Of a stretch of DNA of 64,000 nucleotides, positions 1 through 11,613 are shown in pieces. The translations under genes were made by a program, and so were the position numbers. The stretch is taken from the NCBI RefSeq assembly GCF_032854445.1, contig NC_088301.1:34397187-34461186 (forward strand). Reading direction: 5' to 3'. The notes beneath the pieces were generated by a model, which saw only the letters and a list, made by a program, of their open reading frames with translations, was not told the origin of the DNA and ran no database searches. How positions within the stretch are numbered: the stretch's first letter is position 1; each line of letters opens with the position of its first letter. Origin of the DNA: Liolophura sinensis. Taxonomy: Eukaryota; Mollusca; Polyplacophora; Chitonida; Chitonidae.

Positions 1-2451
1 TGAGACATTGTTTTATTTCGTTTTAACTAGTGCTTTGCATTAAAAACATTTCCAGGCACAGTGCATTCCTTTGATATCGGGAAAGAAATAAAATGAAGGA
101 GACAAGCAGATAAAAATCAATATCCGGGCTTTTTTTATGTGGATTCTGAAATTGCTTCAACCTCGATTTTATTTTTGCAAGTGTTCTGAGCCTAGTCTTG
201 GCTCTCAATAACTATTGTCCTTCTTCTACTATTTGAATTGTTATAAACATCCTGGGGTAAAAACTTCAGTTGAAGATTTGTTTTCAGAAAAGCCTCTATA
301 GTGTTCTTTCAAGTTCCTTTAGCACTTTGTACCCTAAATAAATTTGATCTTAAATGTACAACTCTGTTTTTTATTTATGTTCGTATCTGTATATTTTTTT
401 AATTTTTTTATTTATTTATTTTTTTTTTGGCCCTTTTTGGTTTGGTTTTTTGGCTGTGATCAAAATCTTCTGACCACGCTATAAATATACTGATATAATC
501 TTAGTTTCTGTAGTCATTGTCATCCAGAAATTTAGGCTTGCATGTATTGTACTATTATTTCTGTAATTATTACACGAAGAAGATAATACATAGATAATAT
601 ACAGAGCTGAACATCCATATTTAAAGGTGCCTTACATCGTGTATGATAAAGACATGAGAGGAGACGTGTGCTCTGTAATTCTGTCGTCTACCTGTAATAG
701 GCTGTTTGGGTAGAGACTGTAATCGTTGAAATTCGAATTCTGTTTTTGTCTGGAGCTTTCGGAGTCGTCTCACGCATGTCTGCCCATTGTCATGTGCGGC
801 TGGCCGACGTAGACTTTGATACATATTGCCTGGCTTGATTTGCTAATAATTAATGGTTAGACCATTGTGTTGGAGTTCTATTTTATTATCTTCACTGGTC
901 CTAGCTACTCCAGACTGCCCTAATACTGTCTGGAGCCTGAGAAAACAAGGCTCTATTAAAGCGGGATATCGAAGCAAGCGTCCAATAAAAATGTCAAAAT
1001 TCCCGCAGCCCCCTCTGGAAGGAACAGCTGTTGTTTTTTGATATGTAACATTACATGACATTTACTGAAGATGATGTGATAGTACATTTATAGGAATTTT
1101 CTCCGACACTGTCAGAAACCAAGCACCTGTCAGTTGTCGATTCTCTCAAACCATCAGGATATTGGCAGTTATTTTTGAGGCCGATATTTTGGTTTAATAT
1201 TGAGACTGGGCCGAATTAATGCCTGTCTTGGCCACTCTGAGGTCAGTCTCTCTCCAGCTGAATGCATGTATACATTAAACTCGGGCCAGACTTTATTCAT
1301 CTATATTACATCTAAACTTAATATGGGAAGATAGATTGGTCTGAGGGAGAAAATTACACCCGGCCACTCACTGGTCTGAAGGAAATTTTTATTCATGGAA
1401 TCTTTCTTGCGAGCTTCACCACGAACTTTGGAATTAAAGAGAACAATCGTCACAGACTTGTGGGCCTGATATTAAACCATAAGCCATTATGCCCTTGTTT
1501 TGGGACCTTTGCAAACTGTTAGTACACTGGCAGAGTCTGGAAGTGTTCTACTCAATGATTAGCACCACCCACTGGTATAGACACACCATATTCTGGGGTC
1601 CTAATATAGCCCTAACCTACCAGCACTACACAAGCATAAAAATTCTAGATTTACAAATATCTTTTATTTCAGTTCAAGTGTCCTTTTCTTCTTTGCCATA
1701 AAACATTTTCATAAAAGACCTCACAAGATATATATTAAAAAAGAATTTGAACCTGCATACATGACTATACTTAAATACATGTACACATATGTTACTGCAT
1801 TCTTTTTTTAGAACTTTTGGATTTTTTTTATTAGTGGTACCATTTATTATGTGTCAGTGGATCAAGTGATTCACACCTTTTGAAACTGTGTGCGAGTGGG
1901 TCTGTTATAAAGGATCCTTAGCAGAAAGGGTAGGTTTGTCAAGCCGTTTTGATGATAAGGCTCTCTAATGGTTTTTAATGACAAATATTTGATCAGCCCG
2001 TTTTGAATGACTTAAAATGAAGTTTTGCTGGCAGTGGACACCTTGTTGCCAAGGCAACAGAACAAAAATTAATGAAAATATTATGAGTTCTACTTGAGTT
2101 GAATTGACTGCAAATCAATATAACGTTTGAGGAAAATCAAATCTGCTGCAAGTCATTTTCTTTTAGCCTGGCCAGAATCCTTGTCAGTTTGTATTAACTT
2201 TGTGTAGTGTCAAAAATAGAAAAGCTGTCAGCATAAATTATTGGCCTTGGTCAGTGTCAGCAGCAAATGCAGGAGCTAAAGGCGCTTAAATGCTGGGCAA
2301 GGACACTAAGGCACCATTGACCCTGACAGGCTGTTAATTTATTTGTGAATGATCTAGGAAAATTATGGACGTAAATACTTCATACTTGAATATTTATATC
2401 AAAACAAAAAAGGACAGACTTATGCTGTACATCTTTTTTTTATATTTACAG
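1..2451. other. Upstream non-coding stretch, no gene supported
   Basis: No convincing exon chain is visible. The open frames are short and have no family resemblance. The segment about 690-1030 is richer in CpG and unique-looking sequence than its surroundings and could be regulatory or an exon I cannot recognise. A perfect RFX-type palindrome lies at 2045-2058. AT-rich and T-rich runs dominate 380-440. The stretch could be intron of the gene whose candidate exons lie at 2452 and 5737. Confidence 0.5.
2045..2058. promoter_or_regulatory. RFX X-box-like palindrome
   Basis: The sequence is GTTGCCAAGGCAAC: two 6-base half sites in inverted orientation around a 2-base centre. This matches the known RFX X-box pattern of GTNRCC, a 0-3 base spacer, then RGYAAC. 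No transcription start is recognisable beside it, so any regulatory role is inference. Confidence 0.4.
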
Positions 2452-2574
2452 GTCCTGAATGGTATGAAAATTTTGTGTATTGTCAAATGTTTATACAGTT
2501 TAGTAAAACTGTGGCACTTTACGCTCCACTTTGGAAAATGCTGGATCACATGGCTATAACGATGCTCATCACTG
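2452..2574 (+). CDS. Candidate internal exon of an unidentified gene
   Basis: A strong acceptor (a run of T, then TATTTACAG) ends at 2451 and a GTGATA donor follows 2574. The 123-base segment between is open with phase 1 at both ends and reads PEWYENFVYCQMFIQF followed by about 25 mostly hydrophobic residues. The pattern P-x-W-[FY]-x-x-F-x-[FY]-C-[EQ] recalls part of the EXPERA family (TMEM97/sigma-2 receptor), but the rest does not align, so I do not name it. The next exon-like segment whose phase fits is at 5737. If real, this is a membrane-protein fragment whose 5' exons lie upstream. It could be chance. Confidence 0.4.
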
Positions 2575-3411
2575 GTGATAATGAATCAAATATTTGAGAT
2601 TTAAAATATAGATATAGTATGACATTTTAATAAAGTAGCATATGTACATGGTAAGGTATCAAGCATGTAAATGGCCTTATAGGAAGGTTTATGGCTGATA
2701 ACTGCCAGAATAACGTGTCTCTCACAGCAGCATGCAGTGATGAGCAAGATACAGTAGTTGATCCTTTGATAGCGGTTCTTGATGGATGAAGCAACTAATG
2801 ACCTCTTCATGATCAATAGAAACTTGTATATGAACTTGTATATCAATATTTTCATTCTGCCGGATATTAAGATACATATACTGTGTAGCTGTGAATCTGA
2901 GCTTGGTATATTTTTGCCTGGTATTTAGGTTTTCTCTTCATGGTGACATGGTTCTTGTTTATTTGAACATTTGAGTCTTTCAATTCACATTTAATGTGTA
3001 TTCATATGAAACTAATGGGTATTGGGCTACCTTTAATTTTTGTTGTATGCACTTTCCTTGGTTTAAGCTTCCTGTGTTAATTTATTTGGCTTCCTCACTC
3101 CAATTTCCCAACTATTTGACATTTATTGAAAAATTTATATGCCTTTTTATGGCTTGATCCTCTACTAATGTTGTCTGACATCAGAGAATTCAGAGGCTTT
3201 CATCGGCTTGCTTAATTTATTGTTTGCAATTTCGCGCATGACGTCAATCAACCAGATTTTCAGCCAAAAAATAAACTGCTTTATGACATCAAATCATTAA
3301 GATGCTGTACAAAAATCTTTACGGCCAGATCTAAGAGGTAATGTCTGCTCTCACTCAACACAAAAGCTATCATACCTGTTGTAGATGATGACAAATACTG
3401 GTTCTTGCTGT

Positions 3412-4165
3412 CTATTCGTATGTCTCTATAAATGGATGTGGAAATAGGTATGTATAGCTTCCCGAAAGTGATTTCTTGAAGTTTGATCTGTCACATTGCT
3501 GTTGCAAAACATGAACTACATGAACATTGTGATCAAAATAATCCAAGTTCACCATTGCCATGGTGTCATTATTATTCAATAATGGAGATTTCACCACACC
3601 TGTTAACTTGTTAACAACATCTTTGGCTATTTGTAACAACAGGGGAAAGATGCGTTGTACTTCTCTGTTTTACAGATGTCCAACTGACTGCACATACTTT
3701 TGTGTTTTTACCAACATCCAAAAATTAGCAAGAAACTATTTTGTTAATGAGGTCATCAGTTCCTGCATGATGTCAGCTAGTTTTTCTACATCATCCAAAT
3801 AATTAATCAATAATTAAGAATGAATGGTTGTTTCCTCTTGATATAATGAAGCTTGACCTTTTCCTAAGAAAGAACAAATTGAAGACTCTTTTTCTTAGAT
3901 TTGAATCCTCATATATATAACATGTTGATTAGTTAATAACCAACGGAATGAATTTTTGCCTGCTTACACCAGCAAGAGAATCAGGTGTTAATTTTCCATG
4001 CCGTTTCCAAAGCAAAAGAAGCATTTCAAAGAAGAAGCCTACAGAAGGGAAGAGCACAGTTTTGAAGTTTTCAACGACATAAAATCCTTCCTGCCCAAAT
4101 TGCACACCTGCTGTCTTACCAATTATGTGTTGGATAAGGGGAGGCCATGTTGTCGTTGCACTCAA
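3412..4165 (-). pseudogene. Decayed coding-like relic on the minus strand
   Basis: Two open minus-strand stretches (4165-3929 and 3639-3412) have protein-like composition, for example EGFYVVENF and AKDVVNKLTGVVKSPLLN. They are separated by stops and no splice sites join them cleanly. Part of the first (4023-4104) is repeated at 6082-6168 with stops in the copy. A family cannot be assigned: a weak resemblance to the middle of FANCI was considered but rests on a few residues. A degenerate transposon protein is equally possible. Confidence 0.25.
4023..4104. repeat. Diverged direct repeat, copy A
   Basis: This copy matches 6082-6168 at roughly four bases in five by eye, in the same orientation. 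Shared blocks include ATTTCAAAGAAGAAGCCT and ATAAAATCCTTCCT. Confidence 0.6.
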
Positions 4166-5109
4166 CAGCCAGACAGTACCTCATTTTGGCCTGCTTCAGA
4201 CGTCACTGTTGGTATAATTGGACCCAACCAGTCTCTCAGGCTGTAGATAGTGATAAAGAAGAATGTACATGTATACTAAATTAAAAATAATGGGCAATAA
4301 CTGATGCATGACTTTGTATACATGTATACAACATTGCACTAGCTGTCAAAGCACCTGTCAGGTGTATATGTAACAGCTTCTTCAAAATTGTCAGTCAACA
4401 CAATGTTTATGTTGTTTTGTTGTAAACTTAAACATTTAATGTTATGACTCAGTGTATTGGCCACTATTTTTTGTTTACAATACTGTACATTCTTCAGTAA
4501 TCTTTATAACTCTGTGAATTCAACTTAGTGTTAGTTATCTCCCCTTGAGGAGCAGCTGTGTTGGTTGCCCGATGTCAAATGTCAAGTACGGAACTTTTAT
4601 TTTATGAACTTTTATTCGAATATGCAGATTATGCGATTCCTCATATACTCCTGTATTAATAACAACTAATCATCTTTTTTTTTCCTGTAATATATATACC
4701 ATTAACCTCTTCAGAATGTTTTTTACCACTCGGACTGCCGGCCATTATTGTATACATCAACTGTCAGTTTCAGATGTTATATACAATTATAGCACAACAA
4801 ATGCCTGTGTTACATTTATAATATCTTGATGGTCTTCAACAGTCAATAATATTTGTATGTTTGTTGAGTCCCAGTGATATAATGTTTAACAATTTTCAAT
4901 TCAGGTCATAATTAAGACTTCTTGTTGCTCTGTGATGTGAAGATTGATTGTTAAAGTTGAATGGCCTATTATGAGTTTTCGTGCTACTTAGCTATATCAA
5001 GAAATTTTTGATTGCTCAACCTATTCATTATAATGTGTATGTTACATGTGTTTGAATAATTGAAAATGCAGTATGATTTTGAGAAAATGATACTGTTTCA
5101 CAATGCTCC

Positions 5110-5282
5110 TCAAAGGGATTTTTGTGGAAAGGTCTGCCAGCAACCTGCGGATGGTCGTGGGTTTCTCCCGGGCTCTGCCCGGTTTCCTCCCACCATAATG
5201 CTGGCCACCGTCACATAAGTGAAATATTCTTGAGTACGGGGTAAAACACCAATCAAATAAATAAATAAATCAAAGGGATTTT
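5110..5282 (+). mobile_element. 5'-truncated SINE with 13-bp target-site duplication
   Basis: The body at 5123-5269 has the shared SINE core (AACCTGCGGATGGTCGTGGG, then CCACCATAATGCTGGCC) and the tail CACCAATCAAATAAATAAAT. It is flanked by identical 13-base copies of TCAAAGGGATTTT at 5110-5122 and 5270-5282. The tRNA-like head is missing, as expected from incomplete reverse transcription. The intact duplication suggests a fairly recent insertion. Confidence 0.88.
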
Positions 5283-5736
5283 ATCATCTTTCATCATTGT
5301 GAAAAATTATTTACACATACATGAACATGTATGAATGATTAGAGATGTAAAAAATGAAAATGGTTTTACAACATGAAATGCTTCGCATAAGATCTAGCCA
5401 TCAAGATTAATGTGATAGTCCTTTCAAAGTTGTCAATCAAGAAGTTTTACACCCTGTAGACAAATCATAACCAGTTTTGTTGATAATTGGACATCTGGAT
5501 GTCTCATACATTTGTTACAGTGTTCAGTCTCTCTCTGACGTCATGGCGTCATAATGGGATTTCCAAAAATGAGCTACACAAAAGGCCCAAATCGCAGTAG
5601 AACACTTACTTTTCTTCTGTGACATTACATTTCCTGTGTACTACATACATGTTGTATGAGCAGACACACACTGAAAATTGTGACCTTATAAATGAAAGAA
5701 GAAAAGAGTTCATAGCTTTGGACCGATTTGTTACAG

Positions 5737-5792
5737 GTGGGAAGGAGTTCTACGAGTTCGCCATCACCTTTACCAAGAATGTAAAAGTGTAG
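5737..5792 (+). CDS. Candidate terminal exon of an unidentified gene
   Basis: An acceptor (GATTTGTTACAG) ends at 5736. The next 56 bases read, after a split first codon, GKEFYEFAITFTKNVKV and a TAG stop. Codon choice (TTC, TAC, GAG, GCC, ATC, ACC, AAG) is markedly GC-ending compared with the AT-rich surroundings, which is typical of real coding sequence. The required phase, one base carried over, equals the phase left by the donor after 2574, so the two segments could join directly. I do not recognise the protein. Confidence 0.45.
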
Positions 5793-6081
5793 TTAGACAT
5801 CAGGCATGTGGGATCCATTTATTATGTGTTCAAACTAAAAAAACTTAAAGGGGAAGAAAACATAAGTATTATGAGTATATCTATCAGAAGACCTTTCATC
5901 CATCATCCTGAAGCTGAAGCTCATGCAATATGATAGGGCAGTACTCTGTCAAAATTCACCCTGACTATGCCTGATATAGGGAGCTGCCTTCTTCCTGCAT
6001 TAAATGCCCAATCTCTTCTCAGATAATCAGATGTTGATTTCTGCATCTATCTCTCTAATATAAGGTCTAGAGTCTAGAAAT

Positions 6082-6168
6082 ATTTCAAAGAAGAAGCCTG
6101 GCAGAATGTGTGAAGAGCATGGTTTCGAAGTTTTCAATGGCATAAAATCCTTCCTACCCAAATTGAAC
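6082..6168. repeat. Diverged direct repeat, copy B
   Basis: Partner of 4023-4104, about 2 kb downstream in the same orientation. Similarity ends abruptly on both sides. It could be a small dispersed repeat or a partial local duplication. Confidence 0.6.
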
Positions 6169-9100
6169 AGCCAAACTATACAGTTTTGTTTTGGCACCCA
6201 ACACAGTCCATTATTTGGGTCCCCTTCATTTCTGCAAATTTTATCTGGTAAAAACTCATCATGATCACTGTAAAATTAGCAAAATAGCCGAATAAATGAG
6301 TGCTTTTGGCATCTTGCATTGATATGATTAGGGATCTTCCTCCTTTAGATGCAACAGTTGTATTAACATGGAGAAGTGTGTGGGATTACCATAGGATTAT
6401 TTTGTCTTCATCCTCTATTATGTAGCAGCAGAGATGATCTTGGGCTGCTAGTCAGTTGACCTGACTGTTTAATGGTTGACAATTTTCCGGGAATTATTAT
6501 TTCCCTTCTTCCCCTATCAGGCAACAAGTGATGTTTCAATCAAATCTGGTTGGCTAAGCCATAAACATCTTTGTGGTAACAGTTATTACTTTTCCATCAG
6601 GATAACTATGTGTATTCATGTGTTTTACCTAGATTTATGGATTATTAAACACTGATTTGTTTGTTATTTGTTTTAGTTATTTTTGATGATTTGGTATAAA
6701 AGAGAGCTAATTTGCGGTTTGTGTTTTTTTTTAGTGATTGATTAAGTCCTTGTAAGTGTACTAGAATTAAAGTGTTCAACATGAAAGTAGTTCAGGTGCA
6801 TCTTATTATTCCTGACCTGATGGAAAAGTAATAACTGATGCCAAGATTATCTAAGCTTTAAAATCTATTCTTTGCCTTGGTCTGTGTACAGTAGAACATT
6901 TTTGGAAGCAAGTAAAGGTTATAAAATATTACTTTTAGTGCTGAAATAAATTCTCCCAGTAAATTATCATACTACCTTTCAACATAAAAGAAAATAAAAA
7001 TAAGATCAACAGAAGGTGGTACAGATTATCTTCTGGGTAGATTCTATTGGTAAATTACTTGTTCACTGAAAATTCATGTTACATTCACCATACAGGTTAT
7101 ATATTTATATTCTAATGTACTTACCCATGTTAAGACATTAACAAATCCATTGATGAGGTTATTATATTTTGTCACCAATACATTATGTATATCCAAATTA
7201 CATGTATGCCAAGATAATGCTGACCATTTTTGTGCACTTCAAACAAAATGGGGTCTTTATGGTTTTCACTTGTTCCTGCCATAAAATCTGAAGCAAATGA
7301 CCCAGTTGAATCATTGGAGTTTGTGGCATTAAACCGTAATCAATCAGTCTTGTCAACTTTGGATCAATTAACAAATCCTGTCCCAAGAAGAGTTTAAACC
7401 AATAAATATCATGCCTGCATGGTCACACTTTTACGTCAATTTTTTCATGCATTTCAAGGATAAGGATTGCTGTTAGAATGCATGTGACATGAAGTGTGTA
7501 GAAACATGTTTAGGCGGTTGCAGTGTACATGGATTTCCTTGTGTTTTTGGTAAATAGACTGGTCCGCATGTACCCATTATGCAAATACCAGTTGCTACAA
7601 GCGCCAAGAAAAATGACCTTTTGTGAGGAATAATCTTACTAAAATGCGATTGCATGACAAGCAGCTATTAATCAGGTCATGTGACCTGTCGAATAGCACT
7701 GAATTACAATCCTTATTGAACAGACGGCTGAATTGATTTTTCTTTCTCCCCCCACCTCGCTTTTTTTGTATTTACCCTAATTTTATGGCATCAAATTGTA
7801 AAAAAAACTGTGGCGTGTTAAACACAGTGACCTCTAATATCAAATTCAGGTCAAAACCATCTCAAGCACATGTAGAGAGAGATGAGAATCTAGTCTAGTG
7901 CGTTCAATTTGTTTACTATATTCAAATTTGGAAGCTTTAATGATGAGAATATTTGCAGTTGAATGTACATACATGTACATTTTCCATGAAGACATTTAAT
8001 TTTATGCAGTGTGGTGGACAAATACGCACACATATATTACATTGTGTAGTACTACATTTTTATGTTGTGTTTTTTTAGTCATTTGAAATATATACACATA
8101 CATGTGTATTTGAAACGGCATTTGCCACCAATCCCGTGTTCATTTTTCTCCATATTTTCTCATGCATGTACTGTATGCAGTCTTAGGAAGTAGATTATGC
8201 TGTTTTGTGGTGATGGCATTCTGTTGCATGTTGATTTGAACATTGTCTTATATGCTGAGCTGATGGCAGTAAAGATATGATGATGGTTGTAAATGGATAT
8301 CTATCCTGCATAGATGTGCTGGGAGATGAGAATCCCAAATAGCCCTTCTTCGCTTGGGTCACCCAAGGCTTGCTTCTTACCGGATATGTGAAGTATATAT
8401 TCTACTGGCCATAAATTGCTCCTAAGTTGAAGTGTCCAGTTTGTGGTAATTAATCTGAATCCGGACCAAACCGGATCAAAATGAATGCCCATAAATTTGA
8501 TGAATTGAAATTAGGGGTTATTGTATGTGAGTGGTAGTTAGTCTGCTGCAGACAAAAATATCCATTATTTATCAAGGCTGTCTGGAACATGCATAAAACA
8601 TGGCTCTGGACGGCCCAGTAAAAATGTCAGCCCTCAGTTTTGCTCCAAAGGAATTCCGGCGAACATAATGCAGGTGATAGTTGTGAGATATTTTGGATAA
8701 AATATTTCTTGTCGTGTCCTTCATTGAAAGATTATGCTCGATATATAAATCGTGTACCCCTGAGAGAGGGTTCTGAAATTTCATTAGCTGCCATGAGACA
8801 GAACTGTAACAGTATCCTTCCTGACAGGCCTGGTCAAGTCCAGCCAAGTGTCCACCATGTTTGACAAATAATGGAGACAGGAGACATTTTAAATCCTGAC
8901 CTTTCATATTTCCATAGCCATGTGTTTTTCTCTGGCGTCATATTTTCCTCACTCTAGTGTACACACGCTTGCCGAATGGCCCAAGTGGCCATATTCAATG
9001 CTTCAGGTCTTTGACCACTGGACCAACTGACCATTGCCTTTGCTTCAGCCTGATGGTCATCGAAGCTTTACTTTAAGAGTGTCCAATCTTCATGGTTGCT

Positions 9101-9847
9101 TAGTAACATAATGCTCTAAATTATTTAATAGCGGATAAATCTTGCCCTGGAACTACTATCAGATAGCTGGCTAAAATGCCCATTTGTCTTTATGTCCACA
9201 ATTATTTGTCTTAAAACTCTCCTGCTGGAAATGAGTCATCCATCTTTTGATACCCAGCTACAGGAAAAGGGGTATGTTTATTTAAGAATTTCCCACTCCC
9301 AGTTCTTAAACTAACGGCATGAACATGTCTTTTACACATTCTGTGGTATTATGTATGTGACCAATACCAGTAAAACTTCTGTATTGAGTTTCACTATTAT
9401 ACGTAGCGCAAAAGTGTTTTCCTGCAGAATTGATGTTTGGAAGAGATGAAGGTTGTCATGTGAAAATCATAAAACCTGTCATATCACATTTATAGTATTT
9501 TCTGATCTTGCATGGTGGTGATTGGTTCATTCCAACTCACTTATTTGATGGGTACTTTTGTTATTTCTAGTCTTAAAGAGTTACTTTGGTCTCAAAACAT
9601 CTGTGTCTTAAAAGCAAGGTATATTGATAAAGACTGGGAAAGTCTGAGTTGCTTTCCTAAATTGTGAAAATATTGCAGTGAATTAAAACCGATATCGCAC
9701 ATTTCGTCAGAGTACACGGAAACAAAATATTTCTGTCCCTTCCACTTTGTCTGGTGTGACGTCACCCACGAACACATGATGTCATCAATCGTTGACGTAT
9801 ATCCACAAATGATACTGCCCTTTCAAACACTCTTGATGTCACTTTCT

Positions 9848-9962
9848 GAGGGGTTTCCTGAAGGCTGTGCCATGGTTTCCTCCCACCATAATGCTGACCA
9901 GTGTCTTATAAGTGAAATACTCTTGAGTATGGCATAAAACATCAATCAAATCAAATAAATAC
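9848..9962 (+). mobile_element. SINE fragment, 3' part
   Basis: Contains the core TCCTCCCACCATAATGCTG, then AAGTGAAATACTCTTGAGTA and the tail ATCAATCAAATCAAATAAAT. The 5' half is absent. It is more diverged than the copy at 5123. Confidence 0.8.
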
Positions 9963-10515
9963 AAAGGATATAGTTCTTATCTTCCTACTTTACCATTCTG
10001 TTATGATGGATTGGTCTTTTACCCCTTGCTGGCTTATGTGTTGTTCTCTCCATAGTCAGTTGCCCCTGAGAAAGGATGCAGGTTCAAATCCATCACTTGC
10101 TGACTCTAATAGCTATGGTTTTAAGTAAGAAGGATATTTCTGCCAACCGTAATATCACATTTGACAAATGAAAAACTGTTGCATCATTAAACGAGTCTTA
10201 ATCAGATGAAAAAAAAAAAAGTTTTTTTTTTAACCTCTTACTTCCCCAAGAAATAAATTCTAAAACCAAGTTTCACAAGAGGCAGATTAAGGTAAGTTAA
10301 CAAAGTTAAGGTGCTTGTGATTCTATTGCTCAAATATATGAGGTGTACCCCACCCTTGAACAAGTGATTTTTAAGTTACCCTTAATTCTACTGCTCTCTG
10401 TGACTTGGTGGCATTAAGCTATCAACAGGACTTGAATGACCATTTAGATAATCTTACATAAAGTTTGTAGAAGGACACTTGCCTCAATTCCATGAATGTA
10501 ACATACATATTCATT

Positions 10516-10782
10516 TTGCTCTCATGGCCGAGGGGGTTAGCACTCCATTGCAGTGCAATTACCCAGGAGCCTCCCACCAATGTGGATGCTGTGAGTTCAA
10601 GTCCTACTCATGCTAGTTTCCTATCCGGTCATACGTGGGAAGGTCTGCTATTAACCGGCAAATGTTTGTGAGTTTCCCCGGCTTGGACTCGGTTTCCTCC
10701 CAGCATAATGCTGGCTGTTGTCGTAAAAGCGAAATATTCTTGAGTGAAGCATGAAACACCAATCAAATACAATAAATAAATC
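10516..10782 (+). mobile_element. Near full-length tRNA-derived SINE
   Basis: The most complete copy of the main family. The tRNA-like head has an A-box-like TGGCCGAGGGGGTTAG (10525-10540) and a B-box-like GAGTTCAAGTCC (10593-10604). It is followed by the conserved middle (CGTGGGAAGGTCTGC, CAGCATAATGCTGGC) and a tail of CACCAATCAAATACAATAAATAAA. The boxes are RNA polymerase III internal promoter elements, but this copy is diverged and need not be active. Confidence 0.88.
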
Positions 10783-11359
10783 ATGTTAATATCTATACAT
10801 CACATTTAGGAAAGTTCAGTAGTTACTTACAACTGCTCCCTCACCCTCAAACAGTCCTATGTAATCAAGCTAGTAGTGGCTGTTGGTTAGCACAGCTCTG
10901 GGAGTGCTACATGTATATAGCTTGGTAGGACAGAAAGGAACACAACTAAATAGTTGGAGAAAACTTTGGTATTCTAATCCTCTGGACAGTAACCTGTAAC
11001 ATGTAGCCTGTGCTCAACCCACGCTTTAGACTACATGTCCTATGAAACTCTTGTCTGAAGACTATATGATGACTAGCCCTGATCGTTCGGTCTGAGCTTT
11101 TAACGGCCCTAGTGAGAGAGCAGTTTGCTGTAAATCTTACTGGAAACTAATTAGGTTACATTTGTGTTTTACATGTAAGTAATAAAACAAAATGTATTTA
11201 ACATAAACCTTAAATCATATTCTCCTGCAAGTACTTACGTTTCCTTTAAATCTTATTAACTTTTTATGTACCAGTATAAATCTGAGTCAAATTCATGTGT
11301 TACCTTGAAGTGCAAGATAAAACAAACATAATGATATACAATATTCTTGGGTAATCTTT

Positions 11360-11613
11360 AGGACAGGTGGTTAGCCTGCCAGCATGACACAATGACCCAA
11401 AATCCTCTCACCAATGCAGTTACTGTGAGTTCAAGTCCTGCTAATGCTAGCTCCCACTCTCGCCATAGGTGAGTAAGTCTGTCAGCAACCTGCAGATGGT
11501 TGTGGGTTTCCCACGGGCTCTGTCGTGATTCCTTCCACCATAATGCTGGCCATCCTTATTAAAAATAAAAGGTGTAAAGCGCCAATCAAATTAATAAATA
11601 AAATACATATTTG
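11360..11613 (+). mobile_element. Near full-length tRNA-derived SINE
   Basis: Same family as 10516-10782. It has the head with GGTGGTTAGCCTG and GAGTTCAAGTCCTGC, then CAACCTGCAGATGGTTGTGG, CACCATAATGCTGGCC and the tail CGCCAATCAAATTAATAAAT. The segment usually reading AAGTGAAATATTCTTGAGTA is deleted or replaced. Confidence 0.85.

Larger units (their letters stand above)
2575..5736. other. Candidate intron or non-coding stretch with a decayed coding-like relic
   Basis: No supported exon is seen. On the minus strand 3412-3639 and 3929-4165 are open and coding-like but interrupted, and may be remnants of one decayed element. Bases 4023-4104 recur at 6082-6168. A truncated SINE sits at 5123-5269. 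Confidence 0.4.

Noticed and set aside
8301-8492. Minus-strand frame starting MGIHFDPVWSGF with a donor-like GTAAGA inside
   Set aside because: Coding-like at first sight, but no acceptor or downstream partner exon was found and no family is recognised.
8572-8907. 111-residue minus-strand open frame
   Set aside because: No family resemblance, no splice partners and unbiased codon use. It overlaps another open frame on the + strand, so it is probably chance or a conserved non-coding block.
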